Below, one piece after another: positions 8,675 through 17,138 of a stretch of 41,835 nucleotides of DNA (its first letter is position 1; each line of letters starts with the position of its first letter). Position numbers and translations under genes: made by a program. The DNA is from Akkermansia muciniphila (GTDB lineage Bacteria; Verrucomicrobiota; Verrucomicrobiia; Verrucomicrobiales; Akkermansiaceae), in assembly GCA_945879075.1 (NCBI GenBank), contig CAMCUY010000009.1, positions 1 to 41,835 of the forward strand, in the 5' to 3' direction. The notes beneath the pieces were generated by a model, which saw only the letters and a list, made by a program, of their open reading frames with translations, did no database searches and was not told where the DNA came from.

Positions 8675-9091
8675 ATGTTTTCAAGCATTCCGGCCATGAC
8701 AGATCCTCCGCAATTACCGATCTCGCTCTCCGCTCCACGCTGGTATTCCGCGCCGCGTTTGTGGCGCACCTTGCGCAAGGCCGCGGTCCGTGCCGGACGG
8801 AAGACGCTGCTCACCGCCCTCACGCTTTTTTACTGTTTGCAGGATCGCGACACTCCGTCGTGGGCGAAGGGCGTCATCGTCGGTGCGCTGGGTTATCTGG
8901 TTTTACCCACGGACTTGATCCCGGACATGATTCCCGGCGCGGGCTTTGGCGACGATTGGGGCGCGCTGGTCGCCGCGCTCGGAACGGTCGCAGCTTATAT
9001 CAAAGACGAGCATAAAATGAAGGCCGCCGCGCAAGTCGAGCGTCTGCTCGGTTCCGACCATCCCGCTCCACCGCCGGAACTTTCCGAATGA
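8675..9091 (+). CDS. DUF1232 (YkvA-like) small membrane protein
   Basis: A protein of about 138 residues with the DUF1232 signature: WAKGVIVGALGYLVLPTDLIPDMIPGAGFGDDWGAL, here given in pieces as LPTDLIPD and GFGDDW. The family is widespread, membrane-associated and of unknown function. A hydrophobic segment surrounds GVIVGALGYLVLP. The ATG at 8675 has GAGG 11 bases upstream; TTG 8651 and ATG 8696 are possible alternatives. It is divergent from the glycosylase gene. The regulator at 9179 follows after an 87-base gap. Confidence 0.8.
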   Translation: MFSSIPAMTDPPQLPISLSAPRWYSAPRLWRTLRKAAVRAGRKTLLTALTLFYCLQDRDTPSWAKGVIVGALGYLVLPTDLIPDMIPGAGFGDDWGALVAALGTVAAYIKDEHKMKAAAQVERLLGSDHPAPPPELSE

Positions 9092-9178
9092 GTCATCCTG
9101 TTGTTCCGTATCAACTCGCAGCCATGAAACTGATATTTCTGACATTCACCGAATCGGTCTAAACCAAGTGACTTAGCC

Positions 9179-9841
9179 ATGATTCTCCCCGTATTCCAAG
9201 ACCTGGTCAAACCGCAATGGCGAGCGGTGCTTGAGGAACTCAAACTGTCCGGCGGTTTGCCTGTTAGCGAGTTGGCCGGACGGACGGGGGTGAGTTACAT
9301 GGCGGCGAAGCAGCATTGTGAGGAGCTCAAGAAAATCGGCTATCTGGACCGCTCGCGGGTGCCGCGGACGGTGGTGGGGCGGCCGGAAATTTTTTACAGC
9401 CTGAGCGCTAAGGCGGACGCCCTGTTCCCGCAGGCGGGGGCGGATTTCACGCTCGATTTGCTGGAAGGACTCAAGGCGCTTTTCGGCGAGAACGCGCCGG
9501 ACAAATTGTTTTTCCAGCATTTCCAAAAACAGCAGGAAAAGTGGCAGCCTCTGATTTTCAAGGAGCGGACGGTCGGCGAAAAGGCCGACAAGCTGGCTTC
9601 TCTCAGAGGGAAGGAGGGCTGTGTGGTCCGCTGCGTGGCGGATCCGGAGGGCGGCTTGCGGATCGAAGAGTTTCACAATCCGCTGCAGCGGGTGTTCGAG
9701 CGCTACCCGCGGGTGGTCGCGATGGAGCAGCGGATGATCGAGCAATTGCTCGGCGCGCGAGTGACCCGGCGCGGGCTTCCTGGCGGCCGGTCCGGCCAGC
9801 CGCGGGTGGTTTTCGAGGTAGCCGCAGCTGAAAATCCTTGA
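9179..9841 (+). CDS. SufR-like winged-helix transcriptional regulator without cluster cysteines
   Basis: A 220-residue DNA-binding protein. The winged helix-turn-helix lies near residues 14-75 (LPVSELAGRTGVSYMAAKQHCEEL then the wing VVGRPEIFYSLS, in separate pieces). Layout and C-terminal half resemble SufR, the ArsR/DeoR-like repressor of Fe-S cluster biogenesis. SufR binds a 4Fe-4S cluster through C-terminal cysteines. Here the matching positions read HNP (166-168), YPRVV and GQPRVVFEV, with no cysteine; only Cys148 and Cys152 are present. It therefore probably does not sense iron-sulfur status in the known way. Targets unknown; no suf genes lie in the window. The lipoprotein gene starts 63 bases downstream on the same strand. 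Confidence 0.75.
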   Translation: MILPVFQDLVKPQWRAVLEELKLSGGLPVSELAGRTGVSYMAAKQHCEELKKIGYLDRSRVPRTVVGRPEIFYSLSAKADALFPQAGADFTLDLLEGLKALFGENAPDKLFFQHFQKQQEKWQPLIFKERTVGEKADKLASLRGKEGCVVRCVADPEGGLRIEEFHNPLQRVFERYPRVVAMEQRMIEQLLGARVTRRGLPGGRSGQPRVVFEVAAAENP

Positions 9842-9904
9842 TCCAAAATTTTATGAATGCTTCCCGCGCGCGCCGCGTCAGAAGCGGACCGACTCCCCAT
9901 AACC

Positions 9905-12775
9905 ATGAAGAATCCATCCCTGATTTCTCTCGCCGCATTGGTCATGTTCGCTGCATCCGGCTGTGACAAGCAATCGCCTGATGTTGCTGAAAAAATCGCC
10001 GAGCTTGAGCGGAAAAACAACGAAGCCTCCGCGCGACAGCGCGATCTCGAACAACAGCTCGAGGATCAGAAGCTGGCGACGGAGCGCGACGCGATCGAAC
10101 GCGAGCGCCTCCAGATCGAGGAAGACCGGGCCGAGCTGGAACGCCGGCAGGGAGAGGCCGCCGCCGCGCAGGACGAGGCCATTCGCAAGCGCGAGGAGGC
10201 CCTGGCCAACCGCGAGGGCAGGCTCGAGCAGTTTCAATCGGCGCTTGAGAAAAAGGACGACGATCTCGGCCGCCACCAGCAACAACTCAGCGAGCGCGAC
10301 CGCGAACTGGCAGGGCGCGAGGCTTTGCCGTTCGAGCCGACCGAGCCGGGCGAGCCGGTGGCGGACTACGGGATGTTTTATGATTCCTTGTCCTCTTACG
10401 GCTCCTGGTTCGAGACGCCGGACTACGGCTACGTCTGGCAGCCGGTGGTGGTGCGGGATTCTAACTGGCGTCCGTATTCCCGCGGCCGCTGGGCGTGCAG
10501 CGACCGGGGCTGGACCTGGATTTCCGAAGAACCCTTCGGCTGGGCGACCTATCACTACGGCCGCTGGGCCTTGCTCCGTGGCCGCGGTTGGATCTGGGTG
10601 CCGGGCTGCGAGTGGGCCCCGAGCTGGGTTTCATGGCGTGAAAATGACAACCACATCGGCTGGGCTCCGCTGCCGCCGGAGACCTTGGCCTATCGCGGGC
10701 ATGCCTGGGATTCCACGGTGGAGGTCCAGTTCGGGATCGGCGCGCTGTGGTTCAATTTTGTCGAAATCCGCAACTTCGGCGGTCCGGTTTACAGGCACTG
10801 TCTGCCGGTTTCCCGCAACGTGACCTTCATCCGGGAAACCCGGAACATCACCCACATCCACGTCCACAACCACCAGGTCATTTCCGGCGGGCCGCAATAC
10901 AAGAAGCTATCCGACCGGATCGGCCGGCCGCTGCCGTTTTATCGACTTGAGGTCGATCAGCATGCCCGCCAAAGCCGCGATTCGCTGGCGATGCGTCCGC
11001 AGGTCCAGGGCGATCGGTTGGTAATCCCCGCTCCTAACATCGATGCCGCATGGAACGACTCCCTCAAGCCCGGTCGGATCAAGGGTCGGATGGAATCGGT
11101 CAAAGCCGAGCGAGACGAAGGTCTGAACAGCGAGCTTGCCAACCGTTACCGCGAGAGTCGTGACGAGAGCCGCCGGAAAGCCGAGCAGACCGTTGAGGAA
11201 TTAGGCGGGCGTGATAAGTTAGAGCAACTCCGTGCCCGGCGCTTGCAGGAAAACCGCCACCAGACTGAGACCCAGTCGCGCCAGCGGGAGGCGCGCGGCG
11301 CTGCCGGGAATCCGGAGCGGCCGCAACCCGTGGATCTTGGCAAGCGCGAGTCCGGGCGGAAGGAAATCCCGGTTGTTTCGGACGGGGACGAAAAGCCCGT
11401 GCCGGAGCCACTTATCCAACAGCCCCAAGCACCGGATCAGGGCCTGGAACTTCCGGGATTTCCAAACAATCGAAGCAAGCCCCGGGAAAAGGATCAACCC
11501 GACTCAATTCCTAACGACGAACCCGCGCGTCAGTCAGGTGCCGGTGAACTCCAAAAGGATGAGCTCCAGCGCGGGCAACCGCGTGATGCTGAGAAGGAAG
11601 CGATTAAGCGCGGTCAGCAGGAGCAGACGCAGCAAAACGAGAAACAACGTGAATCCGAACAGGCGCGCAATGCTGAGCAGGAAGCCGTGAAGCGCGGTCA
11701 GCAGGAACAAGCACAGCAAGACGACAAACAACGTGAAGCGGAACAAGCTCGTGAAGTTCAGGCGGAAGCAGTCAAGCGCAGGCAAGAAGAGCAGGCGTTG
11801 AAAGTGCAACAGGACAAACAACGTGAATCCGAACAGGCGCGTGACGCTGAGAAGGAGGCCATGAAGCGGGGCCAGCAGGAGCAGGCGCAGCAAAACGAGA
11901 AACAACGTGAATCCGAACAGGCGCGTGACGCTGAGAAGGAGGCCATGAAGCGGGGCCGGCAGGAGCAGGCGCAGCAACAGGAGAAACATCGTGAGGCGGA
12001 ACAAGCGCGTGATGCTCAGAACGAGGCGATGAAGCAGCGGGAAGAACAGGCGTTGAAAATGCAGCAAGAGAAACAGCGTGACGCGGAACAAGCGCGCGAT
12101 GCTGAAAAGGAAGCGATGAGGCGCGGGCAGCAGGAGCAGACGCAACAAGAGAGACAGCGCGAGTCGGAAAAGGCCCGCGATGCTCAGAACGAGGCGATGA
12201 AGCAGCAGCAGGGACAGGCCCAACAACGTGCACTGGAACAAGCTCAGGGACGCGCTCAAGAACAAGCCCAGCAACGTGCACGGGAACAGGCGCAACTTCA
12301 GCAGGAACAGGCTCAACAACTTCAGCAGGAACAGGCCCAGCAGCGCGCACAGGAACAAGCGCAACGCCAGCAGGAACAAGCGCAACGTCAGCAGGAACAA
12401 GCCCAGCAACGTGCGCAGGAACAAGCGCAACGCCAGCAGGAACAAGCCCAGCAGCGTGCACAGGAACAAGCCCAGCAGCGTGCACAAGAACAAGCCCAGC
12501 AGCGTGCACAAGAACAAGCCCAGCAACGTGCACAGGAGCAAGCGCAACGGCAGCAGGAGCAAGCCCAGCAGCGTGCACAGGAGCAAGCGGAGCAACGTCA
12601 GCAGGAACAAGCGCAACGTCAGCAGGAGCAAGCGCAACGTCAGCAGGAACAAGCGCAACGTCAGCAAGAACAAGCCCAGCAACGTGCGCAAGAGCAAGCC
12701 CAACGCCAGCAAGAGCAAGCCCAGCAGCAGGAACAATCACGCCAGCGGCAACAGGAAGAGTCCCGCCAAAAGTAG
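9905..12775 (+). CDS. DUF6600 lipoprotein with coiled coil and long Gln/Glu/Arg repeat tail
   Basis: A 956-residue protein. The start Met is followed by a lipoprotein signal ending AASGC, so cleavage before Cys20 and lipid anchoring are likely. Residues about 25-140 form a charged coiled coil (IAELERK, RDLEQQLEDQ, ERERLQIEEDR). Residues about 155-265 carry the Tyr/Trp/Gly-rich DUF6600 domain (YGSWFE, YGYVWQP, GWTWIS, HYGRWAL, GWIWVPG, WVSWR, GWAPLPP). After a basic, Pro-containing linker, residues from about 557 to the end are almost only Gln, Glu, Ala, Arg and Lys in tandem repeats. It is probably a periplasmic or cell-surface filament-like protein; a precise role is unknown. Long antisense and +1 open frames over the tail are products of the repeat composition. 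Confidence 0.85.
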   Translation: MKNPSLISLAALVMFAASGCDKQSPDVAEKIAELERKNNEASARQRDLEQQLEDQKLATERDAIERERLQIEEDRAELERRQGEAAAAQDEAIRKREEALANREGRLEQFQSALEKKDDDLGRHQQQLSERDRELAGREALPFEPTEPGEPVADYGMFYDSLSSYGSWFETPDYGYVWQPVVVRDSNWRPYSRGRWACSDRGWTWISEEPFGWATYHYGRWALLRGRGWIWVPGCEWAPSWVSWRENDNHIGWAPLPPETLAYRGHAWDSTVEVQFGIGALWFNFVEIRNFGGPVYRHCLPVSRNVTFIRETRNITHIHVHNHQVISGGPQYKKLSDRIGRPLPFYRLEVDQHARQSRDSLAMRPQVQGDRLVIPAPNIDAAWNDSLKPGRIKGRMESVKAERDEGLNSELANRYRESRDESRRKAEQTVEELGGRDKLEQLRARRLQENRHQTETQSRQREARGAAGNPERPQPVDLGKRESGRKEIPVVSDGDEKPVPEPLIQQPQAPDQGLELPGFPNNRSKPREKDQPDSIPNDEPARQSGAGELQKDELQRGQPRDAEKEAIKRGQQEQTQQNEKQRESEQARNAEQEAVKRGQQEQAQQDDKQREAEQAREVQAEAVKRRQEEQALKVQQDKQRESEQARDAEKEAMKRGQQEQAQQNEKQRESEQARDAEKEAMKRGRQEQAQQQEKHREAEQARDAQNEAMKQREEQALKMQQEKQRDAEQARDAEKEAMRRGQQEQTQQERQRESEKARDAQNEAMKQQQGQAQQRALEQAQGRAQEQAQQRAREQAQLQQEQAQQLQQEQAQQRAQEQAQRQQEQAQRQQEQAQQRAQEQAQRQQEQAQQRAQEQAQQRAQEQAQQRAQEQAQQRAQEQAQRQQEQAQQRAQEQAEQRQQEQAQRQQEQAQRQQEQAQRQQEQAQQRAQEQAQRQQEQAQQQEQSRQRQQEESRQK
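11575..12770 (+). repeat. Tandem coding repeats in the Gln-rich tail
   Basis: Two layers of repeats. From about 11575 to 12210 the unit is about 28 codons (84 bp), core QARDAEKEAMKRGQQEQ; two adjacent copies share near-identical DNA, starting at 11822 and 11906. From about 12215 onward it collapses to alternating 7- and 8-residue units (QRQQEQA, 21 bp; AQQRAQEQ, 24 bp). All units are multiples of three, so copy-number change keeps the frame. The near-identical copies suggest recent expansion by slippage or unequal recombination. Confidence 0.85.
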
Positions 12776-12790
12776 GAGGCCGACCCGCGC

Positions 12791-12826
12791 GGGGCGAGCC
12801 CGTCATGGGGAAGGGGGGCTCGTCCC
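12791..12826. terminator. Hairpin between convergent lipoprotein and prenyl synthase genes
   Basis: An 11-bp stem: 12791-12801 (GGGGCGAGCCC) pairs with 12816-12826 (GGGCTCGTCCC) with one G-T wobble, around a 14-base loop. It sits in the 83-bp gap between two convergent stop codons. There is no T-run on either strand, so an intrinsic terminator is only a guess; it could instead stabilise the 3' ends. Confidence 0.4.
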
Positions 12827-12858
12827 TTCACGTGGGGGAGGCGCTCACGCCTATCACG

Positions 12859-13866
12859 TTACCTGCGGCATTTCTCCAGCAGCCCCGCGAGGAACCATGT
12901 GATCTGCGCGAGGGCGTCGGAGTGGATCGATTGGCCGAGCGGGGCGAGATCCTCGCGGCATTCCGCCAGCAGGTTCATCGCGGTGTCCACGGCGCTCTCG
13001 ATGGCTCCCTCGTATTCGGCGATGCCTAGCAGGATGGGCAGGTCGAGCGGTTCCTGGTCGAGGATGCGCTTGTTGAGCTTCATGCGCTGGGCCTCGGAGG
13101 CGGTTTCCAACAGGTTGAGGATGGGCAGGGTGAGCTTGCCCTTGAGCAGGTCGGTGCGCAGCGTCTTGCCGACGACTTCTTCCGAGCCGACGAGGTCGAG
13201 GCAGTCGTCGTAAATTTGATAGGCGGTGCCGAGTTTCATGCCGTAGCTGTAGAGGCGGGCCTCGGCGTCGGCATCGAGGCCGGATAGATTGGCGGCCAGT
13301 CCGGTAGCGGCGGCGAACAGCGCGCCGGTCTTCATTTCGATGACGCGGAAATACTCGGCCTTGGTGAAGGTCAGGTCGAAGCGCCGCTGGGTCTGGATGA
13401 TTTCCCCCTGGCAGACTTCGCGCGCGGCGTTGCCGACCTTGCGGCAGATGTCGATACTGTTGAAATCGGTGGCGAGGGTGAGCGCGTGGGAGAATAGCAC
13501 GTCGCCGAGCAGGACCGAGAGGGCGTTGCCCCATTTCGCGTTGGCGGTGGGGACCATCCGGCGGGTGTTCGCGCCGTCCATGATGTCGTCGTGGACGAGC
13601 GTGGCCATGTGGATGAGCTCGAGGATGACGCCGATTTTCAAATGGTCGTCGGTCACTCCGCCGATCGCGCCGCCGACGAGGATGGCGAGGGCGGGACGGA
13701 TGCGTTTGCCGGAGGTGTTGCAAATGTAGGCGACATAAGGCTCGACGGCAGGATCGAAGGCACGGACCTGTTCGCGGATCGCGACTTCCACGCGTTCGAG
13801 TTCCGGGCGGACGAGCTCGAAGGGGAAAAGGGCGCTGCTGGGTGGCGGGGTAGTGGTGGCTGCCAT
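12859..13866 (-). CDS. ispB: Long-chain polyprenyl diphosphate synthase (octaprenyl/heptaprenyl type)
   Basis: A trans-prenyltransferase of 335 residues that extends farnesyl-type diphosphates with isopentenyl diphosphate, most likely for the quinone side chain. Motifs: GKRIRP near 53-58, first aspartate-rich motif DDIMD at 93-97, MKTGALF near 178-184, and second aspartate-rich motif DDCLD at 220-224. The fifth residue before the first motif is Ala, not an aromatic, as in long-chain enzymes; exact product length cannot be read from sequence. The start is the ATG at 13864-13866; ten more open codons upstream are not family-like. The 157-bp gap to the divergent lipoprotein gene must hold both promoters. 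The gene symbol reflects the E. coli octaprenyl enzyme and is tentative. Confidence 0.87.
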   Translation of the reverse strand: MAATTTPPPSSALFPFELVRPELERVEVAIREQVRAFDPAVEPYVAYICNTSGKRIRPALAILVGGAIGGVTDDHLKIGVILELIHMATLVHDDIMDGANTRRMVPTANAKWGNALSVLLGDVLFSHALTLATDFNSIDICRKVGNAAREVCQGEIIQTQRRFDLTFTKAEYFRVIEMKTGALFAAATGLAANLSGLDADAEARLYSYGMKLGTAYQIYDDCLDLVGSEEVVGKTLRTDLLKGKLTLPILNLLETASEAQRMKLNKRILDQEPLDLPILLGIAEYEGAIESAVDTAMNLLAECREDLAPLGQSIHSDALAQITWFLAGLLEKCRR

Positions 13867-14023
13867 GGTGAGTCGGAGTAGCCCTAAGTTCCACATGCCA
13901 GCCCCTCCCGCAACCCGGATCTGGCGCGAATAGAAAAGAATCCCGGAGAAACGCCGGTTTTAGGGAGCGATGATAGTAATCTGCTTGCAGTGATCCGATT
14001 GGGCATTCTAGCTGCATTCCTCC

Positions 14024-16228
14024 ATGAAACTGCAAGTGAGCTGGTTGTTGATCCCCGTGGTGGCGTTGTGCCTCGGGGCTTGTAAGAAAAAAGAGGCGGC
14101 CAAGGCCCCGGAAACTCCGGCGGCGGTGGCTGAAGCGCCTACTCCCGAGGTTCCGGTTCCGGTTCCGGTTCCCGCAGTGACGCCGGACGAACGGGCCGCC
14201 AAGCTGGGTTTCGTCAAACACCTGACGCAGGACACGGAGGGTGTTCTCGCCTTTTATGACGGTCAGAAAACCGCCTCCCGCGCCAAGGCTACGAAACTTT
14301 GGAAGCTCGTCGAAAATCAATTGGGCATGGGCGGGGATGAGCCGGCCGAGGACGAAGCCGCCGAGGCGACCGGCCCCGCCGGATTGTTCGGCACCGAGTT
14401 CACGCTGGCGCTCGGCAAATCCACTGCGGAACAAGCCGGCAACCTCCTCACTTTCAACCGCCGCATGGGCTACTTCCAGATGCGCATCATCGCCAAGGCG
14501 TTCGCGGCCGCCGTGAAATCCGGCGACGCATCCTCGCTCGGGGATTGGTTTGCCGACAGCTATGGCCCGGATTTGTTCAAGGACCTGCTCAAGGACCCGC
14601 AGTCGGGAATTTCACTCCTCGAAAAGACCCAAATGCCGCCGGTTTACATGGCCTTCAAGACCAAGGAAGCCGATCGCGCCACCGCCGCCCAGCAACTCGC
14701 CGCGATGATCGCCAACGCCAACATGCTCGGTGAAATGGTCGCGCCCGTTGAAATCGAAAGCGCCGGCTGCAAGTTCGAGGGCGTCAAAATCCTCGGTGCC
14801 CAAATTTCCGCCACCATGGCCGAGGACCGCGCGAGCATGGACGAGGAACTCGACTCCGCCAGCGTCGATCAATTGCTCGCCGCGGTCGCGAAAAAGGACC
14901 TGCTCATCCTCAGCGGCACGGTGGGGGACTACGTCGTCCTCTTCTTCGGCGGCTCGGCGGCTGACCTCAAGCTGGCTGGCGACGTCGGCCAGTCGCTCGC
15001 CGCGTCCGACGCCCTCGCCTTCAGCGACGCCTATGTTTCCAAGGAGCTCGCCGCCGTGGTCTATGGCCAAGAGGCGGCCATGGACACGCTCGCCAGCGCC
15101 GCCGGAGGACTTGCCGAAATGACTAACGGTCTGCGCGACGGACTTGCCGGCGCGGATGGACTCGGTGATACCCGCGATCTGGAAGCGATGTTCAAAATCG
15201 TCGCCGAGCGCGAAGCCGCCCTGCGCAAACTTGCCGGAAACGACTCGCTCGGCATGGTCGCCTTCTGCGAGGACGGCCTCAAAATCGAATCCTACGGCGG
15301 CACCGACAACGGCATGGTCGATTGGAAATCCCCGAACAAACTCGCCGCTCTCGGCGATTCGGAGGAAGTTGTGTTGTTCGCTAACCTGACGACCGCCGCC
15401 GTTTATGACGAGAAGGCCCGCGCCTACGCCGAGGCGCTGTTGGAGACCGCCTACGCCATGGCCATGAGAGTCGCCGAAGCGCCGATTAAGGGCGGGCAAC
15501 TCGAAGAGTTCCAGCAAATGGCCAAGTTGTTTGACGGCCAGTTCCGCCCGGACCTGCTCGCGCTGTGGGATGCTTACAGCAATGATTTCGGCGGCAGCCT
15601 CGGTCATGAAGGGGCCTTGGTCGTCGATCTCAAAGGCTCCGCCCCCGCCATTCCCGGCCTGCCGCAAGCGGTGGTGGATACCGCCAAGGTGCCCCGCGTT
15701 TCCCTCGTCGCCCCGGTGACGGATCGCGCCAAGCTCGGCGCCTCATGGGACAAGATGAACACCACGCTCACCGGCACGCTCGCCAAGATCAGCGAAATGA
15801 CCGGTCAGAAAATCCCGATGCAGAAACCGATCAGTTCCGAGAAAAACGGCAACACCACCTGGTTTTTCCCGTTACCGTTTTTCAACGACGACTTCCTGCC
15901 GTCGGTGACCGTCGGCGACAAGTGGTTCGCCGTTTCCTCCTCCAAGAACCAAGCGCTCGACCTCATCGCCAAGGCCGGTGCCGACGGCCAGACCCGTCAC
16001 GGTTTCTACATGAGCTTGAATTTCAAGGCCCTTGAAAGCTACTCGCAGGACACCTTCAAGCTCGTTGATCAAAACGCCGAAGCCGTCACCGGTGCCGCCC
16101 TCCCGGGCGACCGGAAGAAGCTCATTCAAGACGCCATCGCCGTCCTTGGCGACCTCGACAAACTCACCGTCCATTCCCGCCGCGAGTGCGCGGTGCTTCG
16201 CTCGAGCATCCATTTCAAGGCCCGCTGA
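14024..16228 (+). CDS. Large lipoprotein of unknown function
   Basis: A 734-residue protein starting with a lipoprotein signal (LLIPVVALCLGAC; lipid anchor on Cys20) followed by a lysine cluster (KKKE) and a Pro/Val/Ala linker that includes VPVPVPVP near residues 43-50. The remaining 650 residues are alternating helices and strands without a recognisable domain; hydrophobic motifs such as DYVVLFFGG and EVVLFANLTTAA suggest a globular periplasmic fold rather than membrane passes. It contains few cysteines. I do not recognise a family. The gene has no close co-directional neighbour and is divergent from the prenyl synthase. Coding is certain from length and codon pattern. Confidence 0.8.
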   Translation: MKLQVSWLLIPVVALCLGACKKKEAAKAPETPAAVAEAPTPEVPVPVPVPAVTPDERAAKLGFVKHLTQDTEGVLAFYDGQKTASRAKATKLWKLVENQLGMGGDEPAEDEAAEATGPAGLFGTEFTLALGKSTAEQAGNLLTFNRRMGYFQMRIIAKAFAAAVKSGDASSLGDWFADSYGPDLFKDLLKDPQSGISLLEKTQMPPVYMAFKTKEADRATAAQQLAAMIANANMLGEMVAPVEIESAGCKFEGVKILGAQISATMAEDRASMDEELDSASVDQLLAAVAKKDLLILSGTVGDYVVLFFGGSAADLKLAGDVGQSLAASDALAFSDAYVSKELAAVVYGQEAAMDTLASAAGGLAEMTNGLRDGLAGADGLGDTRDLEAMFKIVAEREAALRKLAGNDSLGMVAFCEDGLKIESYGGTDNGMVDWKSPNKLAALGDSEEVVLFANLTTAAVYDEKARAYAEALLETAYAMAMRVAEAPIKGGQLEEFQQMAKLFDGQFRPDLLALWDAYSNDFGGSLGHEGALVVDLKGSAPAIPGLPQAVVDTAKVPRVSLVAPVTDRAKLGASWDKMNTTLTGTLAKISEMTGQKIPMQKPISSEKNGNTTWFFPLPFFNDDFLPSVTVGDKWFAVSSSKNQALDLIAKAGADGQTRHGFYMSLNFKALESYSQDTFKLVDQNAEAVTGAALPGDRKKLIQDAIAVLGDLDKLTVHSRRECAVLRSSIHFKAR

Positions 16229-16293
16229 GGACGAAAATGGCCCGCAGGCTGCTTCCCAAGGGGGGATTGTTCTAACCGCGGGGCGCTCCTGAG

Positions 16294-16690
16294 TCACCAT
16301 TCGAAATTCAAGCCGTGGGCTTTGAAAAACGGCATCGCCCGGTCTTTGCTCAGAAGCGTGTGTTTGCGGCGAATGGCATGCCAGACGAGCAACCGATCGA
16401 AGGGATCCCGGTGGTCTGGTGCGTAGGGGAGTCGGTGGAAGGTGGCGAGGATTTCGGGATCCAGTGGTTCTTCGAGCAGGCCGAGTTGATGGGCGGCACC
16501 GGGGATTTCCGACGGGTCGGTCTCCGGCAGCACGAGTTTGCCGAGACCGTATTTCAAGCTGATTTCCCAATAGCTGAGCGGGCTGACGAGAACCTCGTTC
16601 GTCGGGTCTTCGAGGATGGCGCGGGCTTTCCGGCCAAGTTTTCCGGGTTCGAACAAGGCCCAGAGCAAGGTGTGGGTATCGAGCAGCCAG
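16294..16690 (-). pseudogene. vapC: vapC-type PIN-domain toxin, 3' fragment cut off by an insertion sequence
   Basis: The frame reads WLLDTHTLLWALFEPG onward to the TGA at 16294-16296, a PIN-domain ribonuclease of the VapC type. PIN acids visible are Asp in LLDTHT, Glu in SYWEISLK, Asp in DPFDRLL and Asp in LLSKDRA. The start codon is missing: at 16691 the sequence turns into the inverted repeat of an IS. Joining this piece to the short 5' piece at 18476-18487 and dropping the IS and one target copy gives MAWLLDTHTLLW, a perfect VapC N-terminus of a 133-residue protein. A TTG at 16668 could in theory start a shorter product, but it would lack the first catalytic Asp. The toxin is therefore almost certainly inactive. 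Confidence 0.9.
16684..16690. repeat. Target-site duplication, left copy
   Basis: CAGCCAG directly outside the left inverted repeat; the same seven bases follow the right inverted repeat at 18476-18482. If the element's terminal base is assigned one position further out, the duplication would be five bases. Either reading restores the vapC frame. Confidence 0.85.
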
Positions 16691-16708
16691 CAACCCTGTC
16701 GTCTAACA
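16691..16708 (+). repeat. IS left terminal inverted repeat
   Basis: CAACCCTGTCGTCTAACA, an exact reverse complement of 18458-18475. Similarity stops after 18 bases. Confidence 0.92.
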
Positions 16709-17138
16709 AATTATTTTTTGCCATCATTCTGGCTCCATTTGCAATCGAGTTGTGTGCTGACCCACTCCGATCTTCTCTCTCACGCTGTTGTTGGCATGAT
16801 CCCGACTGAGACTGTGACCACGCGTTTGGCCGACTCTTCCGAAGCAAAACGCGGTGACTGATCACGTCCCAAACCTTCTGCTCCACCAACACCTCGATCA
16901 CCTAACATATTTTTCGGCGCCCCGCCTCTCAGGAGCATCGTAACCTCTCTTCCGCGTGCCCTTCACGGGCTTTGGTGGGGCGAGGACAAGGCCGAAGTCT
17001 CCCTGCGCCACGCCCCGTCCACGGCGGCTTCTCTTGCCAAATTCAATCCCTTGCTCGGGGGTGTTTTTAGGTCATTAAAATCGTCTGATTTAATCACATT
17101 ATTCTCTACTTATCAATGGGTTACATCTACATTTTTGC
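16709..17138 (+). other. 430-bp non-coding leader of the insertion sequence
   Basis: No convincing gene on either strand. A short reverse-strand frame ends here (start near 16901, MIEVLVEQKVWDVIS) but it runs out through the inverted repeat into vapC in the wrong frame and has no family. The last 70 bases are AT-rich and hold an imperfect ATTAAAATC/GATTTAAT inverted repeat near 17074-17093, plausible as the transposase promoter or a regulatory hairpin. Confidence 0.5.

Noticed and set aside
12215..12770. Regular 21- and 24-bp repeats considered as a CRISPR-like array
   Set aside because: There are no unique spacers, the repeats are contiguous, in frame, and translate to a coiled-coil-like tail; no cas genes are present.
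11534..12806. Long reverse-strand open frames (400 and 344 residues) and a +1 forward frame over the Gln-rich tail
   Set aside because: They are mirror images of the CAG/CAA/GCG repeat codons: leucine-only or alanine/proline-only products with no plausible start. The lipoprotein frame has a signal peptide and a recognisable domain.
16554..16901. 115-residue reverse frame crossing the left IS end
   Set aside because: It reads vapC in the wrong frame and joins IS leader DNA to host DNA, so it is a product of the insertion rather than a gene.
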